From Bradyrhizobium retamae (GTDB lineage: Bacteria; Pseudomonadota; Alphaproteobacteria; Rhizobiales; Xanthobacteraceae), in assembly GCF_001440415.1 (NCBI RefSeq), contig NZ_LLYA01000162.1:1-64000 (forward strand): a stretch of DNA of 64,000 bases. The letters are read 5' to 3'. The notes beneath the pieces are model-generated. The model was not told the DNA's origin, made no database searches, and saw only the letters and a program-made list of their open reading frames with translations. Each line of letters starts with the position of its first letter. Position 1 is the stretch's first letter. Both the position numbers and the translations under genes were made by a program. Below, in pieces: positions 1 through 8,883 of the stretch.

Positions 1-496
1 ATCAGGCGGCCGCTCAGCGCGCGCACGTCAAAACAAAAAGGCAACTGTAATGCTAGATTTGTCGATCTTGAATTCACAAGAAAATTTGTGCGGTTCGGAA
101 GAATGGCTGTTTCGGGAAGTATCGGAGTCAATCGACTCAGTGCCGCACGTGCATAGCCAAAGTAGCAGAAGCTCACGGTCTAATTGGAAAGCCTGTGGTA
201 CCGTCTATGTAAGCCCCTTTGCGCGTAGAGCTGGCCCCTCTCTCGACTTTCGCGTGTTGGTCTTTTCAGCCTTCGCGTCCAACCGAATGTCCGCTGTGCG
301 CCAAAAAGTGGCCGGTCGCGAATAACTTCTTAGGAGAGCCAGAATGCTCGGTATGAATGATACGCTCGCTGTGGAGCGATGCGGACGGTGCGGTTTCACA
401 CCATTTAAATGATACGTGATGAAATGCTCGTTCTACCCAACTCCTGGTCGCCCGCTCGAGTTGATTGGCAAGAACGGTCTGCCTGAATCGAGCTTG
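1..496. other. Spacer with no supported gene
   Basis: I see no protein of a known family in this stretch. The short open frames here have no recognisable domain, no ribosome binding site and arginine/serine-rich composition typical of chance frames in GC-rich DNA. Bases from about 283 to 385 resemble the spacer at about 7194-7310, which lies on the other side of the first gene block. Confidence 0.6.
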
Positions 497-1360
497 CTAG
501 AGCATGTCGGAAGTTTTACGGACGCCCATGCGTGTCCGGAACTGGGACGGGCGGAATCCGGTCATGCGCTTGAATGTGTTCGAGAACGCAAATGGGTTCT
601 GGTAACCTACCTGCTGCGCGATATCCTCGATCTTCTCACCGGTCATCGGCAATCGGTGCGCCGCAAATTGCATACGCAAGTACGTCAGTTGCTGCATCGG
701 GCTGCGCCCGAGGCTCTGCTGACACAGGCGCCGCAAATGTTCTCCGCTGATCTTTGCTTTCGCTGCGAGCTTCTCGATGGTCCATGGATGAGCAAGGTCG
801 GCCTGGACCGCCTCCCAGACTGCACGCAGACGATCTTCACGCTGCAAGGGCTCGGCAAAGCGCGAGATGTAATGTTCGATCAGATCGATCCAGAGCATTG
901 CTGAACTCGTATTGCTGCCCGCGTGGAACTCGCGCATGAAACCAAGGATCGCATGATTGAGCGGCTGGGGATCGAACTGGGCCATCACAGGCGCCATGAA
1001 GCGGATGGAGGAGCGGGGCGAGGTCGGCAGGTAGCGCACCCAGCAATATTGCCAGCGCTTGGAAGGAATCGCGTGGAAGGCGTGGAGCACATGGGCCGGC
1101 GCCAAAGAAACCATTCCCGCGCGATGCGGTCGCCAGCGGCCATCGAGCAGGATACGCCCCTCGCCGCCGAGACTGGCATGCACGTAGGTTCCGCTCAGAT
1201 GCGTTCGCACAATCTTATAGGGCACTGCGGCATCGCCAACGCCCACATGGGAAATTTGCCGTTGCGCCAGCGCCGGGCACTCTGCCGCGCGCACGATGGA
1301 CTGGTGCGTGTGGTCGCCCACAATGTGGGTTTCAGATAGGCTCTCGTGTAAACCAGCCAT
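497..1360 (-). CDS. AraC-family transcriptional regulator
   Basis: A 287-residue regulator with an N-terminal cupin-like sensor half and a C-terminal AraC/XylS DNA-binding domain (about residues 185-280). The second helix-turn-helix is clear, with the family signature around GYQNPFAFSNTFKRMTG followed by a P-x-x-FR end. The start is preceded by GGGAGG on the minus strand. It is transcribed divergently from the binding-protein gene that starts 73 bases away, so it is the obvious local regulator of the importer/Tm-1 block. The ligand is unknown, presumably the transported compound or a derivative. Confidence 0.9.
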   Translation of the reverse strand: MAGLHESLSETHIVGDHTHQSIVRAAECPALAQRQISHVGVGDAAVPYKIVRTHLSGTYVHASLGGEGRILLDGRWRPHRAGMVSLAPAHVLHAFHAIPSKRWQYCWVRYLPTSPRSSIRFMAPVMAQFDPQPLNHAILGFMREFHAGSNTSSAMLWIDLIEHYISRFAEPLQREDRLRAVWEAVQADLAHPWTIEKLAAKAKISGEHLRRLCQQSLGRSPMQQLTYLRMQFAAHRLPMTGEKIEDIAQQVGYQNPFAFSNTFKRMTGFRPSQFRTRMGVRKTSDML

Positions 1361-1432
1361 GGATCAAGCCTCCCACAGTCAAATAATGTGGAAAACAATA
1401 ATAATCAACACAGTCCTGCAGGGAGGAAACCC

Positions 1433-2644
1433 ATGGTGAAGAGTCTGCGTATTTCACTTGCCGCATCCGCGGCTCTGGCTTTCAGCGCATTGCCTTCCGC
1501 CGCCCAGGTTTCCGATGACGTCGTTCGCATCGGCGTCCTCGGGGACTTGTCAGGCATTTACAACGATCTTTCCGGCAAAGGCGCGATCGAGGCGGTCAAG
1601 ATGGCCGCCGAGGATTTCGGCGGCACGGTGCTCGGCAAGAAGATCGACGTTGTCTCTGCCGATCATCAGAACAAACCGGACGTCGGCGCCGCCAAGGCGC
1701 GCGAGTGGTTCGACACCGGCGGCGTCGACCTAATCAACGATCTCGCCAACTCTGGCGTTGCGCGCGCGGTTGCCGGCGTCGCGAGGGAAAAGAAGCGCCA
1801 CATCATCGTCAACGGCGCGTCGAACATGGGCATCACGAACGAACTGTGCTCGCCCTATGCGATCCACTATGCCTACGACGCCTATTCGCTTGCTCACGGC
1901 ACCGGCAAGGCCGTCGTCGAGCAGGGCGGCAAGACCTGGTTTTTCCTGACCGTCGATTTCGCGTTCGGGATTGGTCTTGAGCAGCAGGTCTCCAACGTCG
2001 TCCGCGCCAACAAAGGTCGCGTCGTCGGCGCCGCGCGCCATCCGCTCGCCACCACGGACTTCTCGTCCTACATCCTGCAGGCGCAGGCGTCGAAGGCGGA
2101 GATCATCGGCATAGCCTCGACGGGCGCCGACGCGGTTAATGCGATCAAGGCGGCGGTGGAATTCGGCGCCACCAAGAATCAGAAGCTCGCCGCACTTCTC
2201 CTCTGGATCGAGGACGTGCATTCGCTCGGCCTGCCGGCCGCGCAGGGCCTGCTCCTGACCAACGCCTGGTACTGGGACATGAATGAGGACACGCGAAAGT
2301 TCGCGAAGCGCTTCTTCGATCGTGTCGGCAAGATGCCGAACATGGCGCAGGCGGCGGACTACTCGTCGACCATGTTCTACCTGAACGCGGTGAAGGCAGC
2401 GGGTACGGACGATCCGGACAAGATCTCTGCGAAGATGCGCGAGATGAAGGTCAACGACATGTTCACAAAGGACGGCTATGTCCGCGCTGACGGCCGCTTC
2501 GTGCATGACATGTATCTCTGGCAGGTGAAGACCCCGGCGGAATCGAAGGCTCCTTGGGACTACCTGAAGCCGGTGGCCACCATCCCGGCCGAGCAGGCGT
2601 TCCAGCCGCTGTCGGAGAGCACCTGCCCCCTCGTGAAGAAGTAA
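1433..2644 (+). CDS. Branched-chain amino acid-type ABC substrate-binding protein
   Basis: A periplasmic binding protein of the LivK/Peripla_BP_6 class, 403 residues. A signal peptide (MVKSLRISLAASAALAFSAL, then an A-x-A-like cut before about residue 26) precedes the mature domain, which opens with VRIGVLGDLSG. The start was placed at 1433, not at an upstream in-frame ATG (1388), because GGGAGGAAA lies just before it and the signal peptide begins there. It resembles the binding protein at 42515-43744 (shared DHQNK, REKK and DFSS blocks), a subfamily often found beside aromatic-degradation genes. The ligand is unknown, more likely an organic acid or aromatic than an amino acid. Confidence 0.92.
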   Translation: MVKSLRISLAASAALAFSALPSAAQVSDDVVRIGVLGDLSGIYNDLSGKGAIEAVKMAAEDFGGTVLGKKIDVVSADHQNKPDVGAAKAREWFDTGGVDLINDLANSGVARAVAGVAREKKRHIIVNGASNMGITNELCSPYAIHYAYDAYSLAHGTGKAVVEQGGKTWFFLTVDFAFGIGLEQQVSNVVRANKGRVVGAARHPLATTDFSSYILQAQASKAEIIGIASTGADAVNAIKAAVEFGATKNQKLAALLLWIEDVHSLGLPAAQGLLLTNAWYWDMNEDTRKFAKRFFDRVGKMPNMAQAADYSSTMFYLNAVKAAGTDDPDKISAKMREMKVNDMFTKDGYVRADGRFVHDMYLWQVKTPAESKAPWDYLKPVATIPAEQAFQPLSESTCPLVKK

Positions 2645-2654
2645 GCCTTGCTGT

Positions 2655-2683
2655 CCCGGGCGAGCCTTCCTGGCTCGCCCGGG
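2655..2683 (+). terminator. Intra-operon hairpin after the binding-protein gene
   Basis: A perfect 12-bp stem (CCCGGGCGAGCC / GGCTCGCCCGGG) with a TTCCT loop begins 10 bases after the stop codon and is followed by a T-rich stretch. Such hairpins between a binding-protein gene and its permease genes usually reduce readthrough or stabilise the upstream message, so the binding protein is made in excess. Confidence 0.7.
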
Positions 2684-2778
2684 GTTGCCTTTTGCCCGGC
2701 GCGACACGTTCGAGCGTTGCCGCCGGCGAAGCCGAAGCAGCCGAGCACTCCCCGTTTCAGTTTGAGACCACACCGGCC

Positions 2779-3666
2779 ATGGAAATTTTCGGCGTCCCGC
2801 TGCAGGCGTTCCTCGGACAGATCATACTCGGTCTGGTGAACGGGGCGTTCTATGCAGTTCTAAGCCTCGGCCTTGCGATCATCTTCGGGCTGCTGCGAAT
2901 CGTAAATTTCGCGCATGGGGCCTTCTTCATGGCCGGCGCGTTCGTGGCCTTCATCCTTGGACGCCATTTGAACCTAGGTTACTGGTCCTCGCTTCTGACT
3001 GTCCCGGTTGTGGTGGGCTTGTTCGGCGTACTGTTCGAGCGCCTGTTTCTGCGCCGCATCTATGGCCTTGATCCTATTTACGGCCTCCTGCTGACCTTCG
3101 GCCTGGTGCTGGTAATCGAAGGTGGCTTTCGCGTCGCCTTCGGTTCGTCCGGCCATCCGTTTCCCTCGCCTCCGGAGCTGCGCGGCGTCTGGAACCTCGG
3201 CTTCATGGTTCTTCCGGTCTACCGGGCGTTCGTGATCGGCGTTGCGATCGTCGTCTGCCTCGCAACCTGGTTCATCATCGAGAAAACGCAAGTCGGTGCT
3301 TATCTCCGAGCCGCGACCGAACGACCTGACCTCACGCGGGCGTTCGGAATTAATGTGCCGCTGCTTCTTACGCTCACCTATGGCTCGGGCGTCGGGCTCG
3401 CGGCCTTCGCTGGCGTACTGGCGGCACCCATCCAGCATGTATACCCGTCGATGGGGTCCGACCTTGTCATCGTCGTATTTGCGATTGTAGTGATCGGCGG
3501 GCTCGGCTCGATCATGGGCTCCGCCATTACCAGCCTGGGACTTGGTGTGATCGAGGGCCTTACCAAGGTATACTACTCACAAGCATCTACCACCGTCGTG
3601 TTCCTGGTGATGGCGCTGGTGCTGCTGCTCCGGCCTGCAGGCCTATTCGGGCGGGAGGAGACGTGA
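2779..3666 (+). CDS. Branched-chain-type ABC permease (LivH-like)
   Basis: An inner-membrane permease of 295 residues with about eight hydrophobic segments. It has the LivH-type N-terminus (GLVNGAFYAVLSLGLAIIFGLLR) and the conserved VNFAHG motif. The frame is open upstream from 2554, but the family N-terminus begins at the ATG at 2779. It ends in a TGATG junction with the next permease, so the two are translationally coupled. No ATPase genes of the LivG/LivF type follow in this block. Confidence 0.92.
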   Translation: MEIFGVPLQAFLGQIILGLVNGAFYAVLSLGLAIIFGLLRIVNFAHGAFFMAGAFVAFILGRHLNLGYWSSLLTVPVVVGLFGVLFERLFLRRIYGLDPIYGLLLTFGLVLVIEGGFRVAFGSSGHPFPSPPELRGVWNLGFMVLPVYRAFVIGVAIVVCLATWFIIEKTQVGAYLRAATERPDLTRAFGINVPLLLTLTYGSGVGLAAFAGVLAAPIQHVYPSMGSDLVIVVFAIVVIGGLGSIMGSAITSLGLGVIEGLTKVYYSQASTTVVFLVMALVLLLRPAGLFGREET

Positions 3667-4658
3667 TGCTCGTTCTCCTGAAACGCAGCTTGATACTAGC
3701 GGTGGTCGCCGCACTCCTGGCTGTGCCGTTGATGCCGCATTTCATCTACCCAGTCTTTGCGATGAAGGTGATGTGCTTTGCATTGTTTGCCTGCGCGTAC
3801 AATCTTTTGCTAGGGCACACCGGCATTGTTTCCTTCGGTCACGCCGCTTTCTTCGGCACCGCCGCCTATGTCACGGGCTACGCGATGCGCGAACTGGGAC
3901 TGCCGCCGGAAATCAGCATTGCCGCGGGCGTAATCGGCTCGGCCGGTCTCGGCGCCGCCATTGGCGCCCTCGCCATCCGCCGCCAAGGCATATATCTGGC
4001 CATGATCACGCTCGCGCTGGCCCAATTGGTCTATTTCGTCTTCCTGCAGGCGGAATTCACCGGCGCGGAAGACGGCATGCAGGAGATTCCGCGCGGCGTG
4101 CTGTTCGGCCTGATCGACCTGCGCAGTGACTTCAATTTGTTCTACGTGGTTATGGCCCTCACCGGCGCGGGCCTGTGGCTGGTCTACCGCATCGTGAATT
4201 CGCCGTTCGGAGAAGTACTGCGCGCGATCCGCGAGCATGAGCCGCGCGCCCGCTCGCTTGGGTATGCGATTGAAAAATACAAGATTCTCGCCTTCGCTCT
4301 CTCGGCCGGCCTTTCCGGCCTTGCCGGCTCGCTGAAATGCATCGTATTTCAGCTTGCCTCGCTTACCGACGTGCATTGGCACATGTCCGGCGAAGTGATT
4401 CTGATGACCCTGCTCGGAGGCATGCCGACCGTGTTTGGACCCGCCATCGGCGCGATCCTCGTCTCTGCGTTGCATCACTATTTCGATGCGCTGGGCGCCT
4501 GGGTCACCATTGTTATCGGTCTCATCTTTATTCTATGCGTGCTCGTATTCCGCCGCGGCGTCGCAGGTCAACTTCACCACATGCTTCAGGAGCGGCGTCC
4601 AACTGCACCTTCCGCCGAACGACGGAATTTAAAGGAGGGCCAACATGCCCAGGTTTGA
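3666..4658 (+). CDS. Branched-chain-type ABC permease (LivM-like)
   Basis: The second permease subunit, 330 residues, with multiple membrane segments and the LivM signature LLLGHTGIVSFGHAAFFG. It overlaps the stop of the LivH-like gene by one base. LivM proteins pair with LivH and need two ATPases (LivG, LivF); neither is encoded here, so the pair must borrow ATPases or the genes have been lost. Its 3' end overlaps the next gene by 14 bases. Confidence 0.92.
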   Translation: MLVLLKRSLILAVVAALLAVPLMPHFIYPVFAMKVMCFALFACAYNLLLGHTGIVSFGHAAFFGTAAYVTGYAMRELGLPPEISIAAGVIGSAGLGAAIGALAIRRQGIYLAMITLALAQLVYFVFLQAEFTGAEDGMQEIPRGVLFGLIDLRSDFNLFYVVMALTGAGLWLVYRIVNSPFGEVLRAIREHEPRARSLGYAIEKYKILAFALSAGLSGLAGSLKCIVFQLASLTDVHWHMSGEVILMTLLGGMPTVFGPAIGAILVSALHHYFDALGAWVTIVIGLIFILCVLVFRRGVAGQLHHMLQERRPTAPSAERRNLKEGQHAQV

Positions 4659-5514
4659 ACGTAAGGCCATCGTCGAACGCTTCCGCGAAATGATCCGGCG
4701 CGGGGAGCCGATCATCGGCGGCGGTGCCGGCACCGGCATCTCCGCGAAATGCGAGGAAGCGGGCGGCATCGACCTTATCATCGTCTACAACTCTGGCCGG
4801 TACCGCATGGCCGGTCGCGCTTCCTCGGCGGGCCTCCTTGCCTATGGAAACGCGAATGCGATCGTGAAGGAGATGGCTGGCGAGATCCTGCCGGTCTGCA
4901 AGAAGACGCCAGTGATTGCAGGCGTGAACGGGACCGACCCCTTTATCATCATGCCGGTGTTCCTGCGCGAGTTGAAGGATCTCGGATTTTCCGGTGTGCA
5001 GAACTTTCCGACCGTCGGCATCATCGACGGCACTTTCCGGGTCAGCCTGGAGGAGACAGGAATCAATTTCTCTAGCGAAATCGACATGATCCGGCAGGCG
5101 CACGAGATCGACATGCTGACCACACCATATGTCTTCAGCGCCGATGAAGCGATAGAAATGACTAAGGCGGGGGCGGACCTGATCGTACCGCATATGGGCG
5201 TGACCACGGGCGGGACGATCGGCGCCTCCACTTCCAAAAGCCTTGAGCAGAGCGTGAAGCTGGTTGACGAATGGGCCGAGGCGGCGCGGCGCGTGCGTAA
5301 GGACGTCATCGTGATCGCCCATGGCGGGCCGATCTCCTCACCCGTTGACGTCGATTACGTTCTGACGCACAGCGTACACTGCAACGGCTTCTATGGGGCC
5401 AGCAGCGTCGAGCGACTTCCCGTGGAAGAGGGTATGGTCAAGCACATCCAGACGTTCAAGAATCTGAAATTGCAGAATAAAGGAGGAGAGAACAAATGGC
5501 GCGCGTCTATGTGA
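4645..5514 (+). CDS. PEP hydrolase-like TIM-barrel protein (PF09370 type)
   Basis: A soluble 289-residue protein of the phosphoenolpyruvate-hydrolase-like TIM-barrel family. Conserved blocks visible are IIGGGAGTGISAKCEEAGG near the N-terminus, LIIVYNSGRYRMAGR, VIAGVNGTDP, GVQNFPTVGIIDG, the VPHMGVTTGGTIGA phosphate-loop-like segment, and HCNGFYGASSVERLP. A strong ribosome binding site (AAAGGAGGG) precedes the ATG. It overlaps the SRPBCC gene by 19 bases. In the tomato Tm-1 resistance protein this barrel is fused behind a UPF0261 domain; here that partner is encoded two genes downstream (5955-7160). The reaction catalysed is not established. Confidence 0.88.
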   Translation: MPRFERKAIVERFREMIRRGEPIIGGGAGTGISAKCEEAGGIDLIIVYNSGRYRMAGRASSAGLLAYGNANAIVKEMAGEILPVCKKTPVIAGVNGTDPFIIMPVFLRELKDLGFSGVQNFPTVGIIDGTFRVSLEETGINFSSEIDMIRQAHEIDMLTTPYVFSADEAIEMTKAGADLIVPHMGVTTGGTIGASTSKSLEQSVKLVDEWAEAARRVRKDVIVIAHGGPISSPVDVDYVLTHSVHCNGFYGASSVERLPVEEGMVKHIQTFKNLKLQNKGGENKWRASM

Positions 5515-5945
5515 GTGCAGTAATGGATGTTCCGATCGAGCAGGCGTGGGGCGTCTTGCGCGACTTTAACGCGCTGCCGGTTTACCACCGTTTCTTTGCC
5601 AAAAGCGACATTGAGGGTGGCAAGCCTTCGGACCAGATCGGTTGCGTGCGCAGTTTCTATAATCACGAAGGTGGCCATATCCGAGAGGAACTGCTGACGC
5701 TTTCGGATCGCGAACACACCTGCTGCTACCGCATCCTGTCTGTGACCTCGCTGGCGGTGCAAGATTACGTCGCTGAGATGCGTCTGAAGCCGATTACCGA
5801 GGGCAACAAGACCTTCGGCGAGTGGTGGGCCGAATATGACGTTGCCGACAAGGACGCCGCTTCCGTGCATCAGGTCGTGAGCGACACGTTCCGCTTCGCC
5901 TTCGAGGGTGCGGAGGAAGTCGCGAAACAAAGGTGGAAGAAATAG
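5496..5945 (+). CDS. SRPBCC (START/polyketide cyclase-like) protein
   Basis: A 149-residue soluble protein of the SRPBCC fold. It opens with a strand rich in small residues and then VPIEQAWGVLRDFNALPVYH, the usual start of this helix-grip family. AAAGGAGGAGAG lies directly upstream. The fold binds hydrophobic or aromatic small molecules and includes cyclases and hydrolases; no catalytic assignment is possible from sequence. Its position between the two halves of a Tm-1-like pair suggests a role in the same pathway, perhaps binding or converting the imported compound. Confidence 0.82.
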   Translation: MARVYVSAVMDVPIEQAWGVLRDFNALPVYHRFFAKSDIEGGKPSDQIGCVRSFYNHEGGHIREELLTLSDREHTCCYRILSVTSLAVQDYVAEMRLKPITEGNKTFGEWWAEYDVADKDAASVHQVVSDTFRFAFEGAEEVAKQRWKK

Positions 5946-5954
5946 AGCCGCGCC

Positions 5955-7160
5955 ATGCCAAGCACCGCTTACGTCATCGGCACGTTTGATACCAAGGCGG
6001 AAGAGCTGCGTTATGTCGCGGGGCTCCTGCGCGACGCGGACGTGAGGGCTGTTACCGTCGACGTCGGTACGAAAACGCCAGCGCACGATGCGGATTTTTC
6101 CGCGGAGACCGTCGCCGCGTTTCACCCGCAGGGTGCGGATGCCGTGCTGAAGGCGGGCGACCGCGGCGTCGCGGTTACCGCCATGTCGGCGGCGCTCACG
6201 AAATTCATCGCCTCGCGAAATGATCTCGGCGGTACTATTGGGCTCGGTGGCTCCGGCGGTACGGCGATTATCGCGCCCGCCATGCGCGCGCTGCCGATAG
6301 GCGTGCCGAAGCTGATGGTTTCCACGCTCGCGGCCGGAGATGTCGGCCCTTACGTTGGCATTCATGACATCGCGATGATGTTCCCGGTGACAGACATCGC
6401 CGGATTGAACCGGCTCTCGCGTACGATCCTGGCCAATGCCGCGCATGCGCTCGCCGGTATGATGCTCCGCCACCCACCCGCGGTGAAAGATACAAAGCCC
6501 GCACTCGGCATCAGCATGTTCGGCGTCACGACGCCCTGCGTGCAGCAGCTCACGGCAAAACTGGGCAAGGACTACGAATGCCAGGTGTTTCACGCCAACG
6601 GACCCGGCGGTCGCGCGTTGGAAGCGCTTGCGCTGGCCGGCATGCTGCAGGGCATGGTCGACCTCACGACGACCGAAGCCGCCGATCATCTTCTCGGCGG
6701 GGTCTGCACGGCGGGATCGGAACGATTCGACGCGGTGGCAAAGATCGACATTCCGTGGGTCGGCTCCTGCGGCGCTCTCGACATGGTGAACTTCTGGGCG
6801 TCCGACACGATCCCGGCAAAATACAAGGACCGGCTGTTTCACGTGCACAATGCCAATGTGACGCTGATGAGGACGACGGCGGAAGAGCTTGAGCAGATCG
6901 CGGTATGGATCTCAGCAAAATTGAATGCTTCGAAAGGGCCGGTCCGCTTGCTGCTGCCGGAAAAGGGGGTATCGGCGCTCGACGCGGTAGGTCAGAAATT
7001 CCACGATCCGTCCGCCAATGATGCGCTGTTCAAAGCTTTTGAAAGGCATTTCGCAAATAGCCCAACACGCCAGCTCATCCGCGTTCCGCATCACATCAAC
7101 GACGCGCCTTTCGTCGAAGTCGTCGAGAAGCACGTGCGCGAGATCGTTCCTAATTCCTGA
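5955..7160 (+). CDS. Tm-1-like ATP-binding protein (UPF0261)
   Basis: A 401-residue protein of the UPF0261/Tm-1 N-terminal family. Visible blocks are YVIGTFDTKAEELRYV at the N-terminus, a glycine-rich GLGGSGGTAI segment, VSTLAAGDVGPYVG, FGVTTPCVQ, a FHANGPGGRALE block, and LLPEKGVSALD near the C-terminus. The tomato homologue binds ATP. It is the last gene of the operon and is followed 35 bases later by an inverted repeat that may terminate transcription. Function in bacteria is not settled. Confidence 0.88.
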   Translation: MPSTAYVIGTFDTKAEELRYVAGLLRDADVRAVTVDVGTKTPAHDADFSAETVAAFHPQGADAVLKAGDRGVAVTAMSAALTKFIASRNDLGGTIGLGGSGGTAIIAPAMRALPIGVPKLMVSTLAAGDVGPYVGIHDIAMMFPVTDIAGLNRLSRTILANAAHALAGMMLRHPPAVKDTKPALGISMFGVTTPCVQQLTAKLGKDYECQVFHANGPGGRALEALALAGMLQGMVDLTTTEAADHLLGGVCTAGSERFDAVAKIDIPWVGSCGALDMVNFWASDTIPAKYKDRLFHVHNANVTLMRTTAEELEQIAVWISAKLNASKGPVRLLLPEKGVSALDAVGQKFHDPSANDALFKAFERHFANSPTRQLIRVPHHINDAPFVEVVEKHVREIVPNS

Positions 7161-7195
7161 TCTTCAGCACCATCGCGGATGCGTCGCTGGCGATT

Positions 7196-7219
7196 GGCCG
7201 CTTTGCGCCAGAAGCGGCC
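7196..7219. terminator. Inverted repeat, possible bidirectional terminator
   Basis: A perfect 8-bp palindrome (GGCCGCTT, 8-base spacer, AAGCGGCC) lies 36 bases past the stop of the Tm-1-like gene. It has no T-run, so termination is only a suggestion. The same region forms part of the imperfect repeat shared with bases about 283-385. Confidence 0.4.
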
Positions 7220-7322
7220 GATTGCGAGCACATTCCTGCGCGACGCCTGAATGCTCAGTCGGCTCTAAAGTCATTCGCTCGCGATAGAGCGACGCGGAGG
7301 GAGGGATGGCGGAGGATCCCGT

Positions 7323-7947
7323 ATGTCCGCACGCCCCGTCGGTCAACGCCAACGACCTTGGAATAAAGGATTGCTCGTGGGCCAGAAGAAACCTCTTGAG
7401 CCCAAGCATGTATGGTCCATTCGAGTCCGCCTAGAAATCGCGCGGTCAAAACGTGACCTTGCGATCTTTAACTTAGCAATCGACAGTAAACTTCGCGGCT
7501 GTGACTTGGTCAAACTGCGACTGGAGGACATCTGCTCGGGAACAAATGTGCGGCGTCGAGCGACTATTGTCCAAAAGAAGACAGGACGACCGGTTCAGTT
7601 TGAGATCTCGGAGCAGTCGAGGAATTCCGTTGAGGCCTGGCTACCAATGCTCCGGACCACAGGTTCGCGATATTCTCTTCCCCAGCCGACTTCATGCAAG
7701 TCCTCATATTTCAACCCGCCAATATGCCCGGCTGGTGCATCGCTGGGCTAAAAGCATCGACTTGGAGTCAGCATCTTACGGCACGCACTCGATGCGCCGC
7801 ACGAAGGCTGCCCAGATTTATCGGAAGACAGGTAACCTGCGTGCCGTCCAACTTCTCCTCGGTCACACCAAGTTGGAAAGCACCGTCCGATATCTCGGAA
7901 TTGAGGTAGACGACGCCTTGAATATAGCCGAACAGATTGATCTCTGA
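7323..7947 (+). pseudogene. Tyrosine recombinase (phage-type integrase), frameshifted
   Basis: A small site-specific recombinase of about 207 residues split over two frames. The first frame runs from 7323 and carries the first catalytic arginine (KLRGCDLVKLRLED). The second frame ends at 7947 and carries the HxxR box (GTHSMRRTKA), the late histidine (LLGHTKLEST) and the nucleophile tyrosine (VRYLGIE). Removing one T at about 7674 joins them in frame as TTGSRYLFPSR, so a single-base insertion explains the break. All catalytic residues are otherwise present. It stands just outside the left copy of a long direct repeat. A genuine programmed shift is unlikely but not excluded. Confidence 0.85.
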
Positions 7948-8883
7948 TCGTTTGGTCGCTTTCGCGCCACAAGCAAGCCATTCCATAACCGCTCTTACGC
8001 GAATGAGTCTTCGACCAAGCTCCACCAATGCAGCGCGCGACGATCAATCAGTTGTCGAGCGAAATTGCGCTCCCGAACCGGAGCCGCATCGCGGAATGTC
8101 GTAGAAAATCGCAAAATATCGTAGCTTTGGCTGGGTTCGCTTCCGGTCGCGTGCCTGCTGTCCGGGAGCCTACTGCTTTTATTTTTTGCCTGCCAATACC
8201 GCCCGTCTGCTTGTTGGTACTTCTGTTGGTATCGGCAGCAATCGACGTCGAAAATTACTTCAAATTCAATTAGTTATGGTAGTAGGCGATTGTCGGCCAG
8301 GGCACCAAGCCAAAAACATAAACAATATCAATGACTTACTAGATTTCCGATTTTCAAAAATCTCTGCGACGCATTGAGAATACGCGCAAAAATTCACCCC
8401 AGCCGTCCGTTTTGTTGGCATTTTTGTTGGTATCGGAAGAGCAAACGTTCACGGCGAATTTCCCTATTGTAGTTGACGGTGACACGAGCTCGGCCTGCAA
8501 ACCCGACGGGCACTAGCCTTAGGCCGCACGTGAGGCGGATGATTAACTTACTGTTCGTGGTCGCCTGTGTTTTCAGGGACTTTTGAGGCTTAGCACTGGG
8601 AGACGCCAAGCGCACCGAACCGACCGCTCTTCCATCAAGCTGGCCCAGTTGACGCTGAGGTAGCTGAGTGCAGGATCATTTGAAAGACGACGCCCTGAGG
8701 CGAGTTCGGGAAGACCAACAAGTTGCCACCGACATCGCCGCCGCAGCGGTCAGCCAGATCGGGACGCCAAACCTCCCTCGTTAGAACACGATTCGATGGG
8801 CGACATGTCTTTGCGGAGCCCAGCGACAGTTTCGGCGAGCCTGTCGTTCTCGCCGAGCTGGGGGGAGACGAGCCGGCACTGGC
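7948..8883. other. Repeat-bearing spacer next to the broken integrase
   Basis: No gene could be supported in these 936 bases. The stretch 8201-8233 is a degenerate version of the repeat core found at 8401-8434, and bases about 8270-8480 match about 35385-35590. The rest shows only short chance frames. I saw no tRNA. Confidence 0.55.
8270..8480 (+). repeat. Left copy of a ~200-bp imperfect direct repeat
   Basis: The segment matches about 35385-35590 in the same orientation. The core, 8388-8434, is 45/47 identical to 35512-35558; it starts AAAAATTCACC and ends TTTGTTGGCATTTTTGTTGG followed by TATC. Outside the core the similarity is lower but continuous, including GCATTGAGAATAC against GCATTGAAAACAC. 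A weaker third copy is at 8201-8233. Paired copies around 27 kb of accessory genes suggest attachment sites or remnants of an integrase leader. Confidence 0.8.

Noticed and set aside
50..325. A 91-codon open frame at the window start
   Set aside because: No ribosome binding site, no recognisable family and a serine/arginine-rich random composition.
5391..6848. A 485-codon open frame on the minus strand
   Set aside because: It runs across the SRPBCC and Tm-1-like genes on the opposite strand and has histidine/arginine-rich shadow composition.
8201..8434. Possible short CRISPR-like array from the repeated TTGTTGG units
   Set aside because: Only two degenerate copies lie close together with a long spacer and no cas genes; they fit the long direct repeat better.
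8270..8480. A tRNA gene as the target of integration
   Set aside because: I looked for a cloverleaf or a tRNA 3' end beside either repeat copy and found none.
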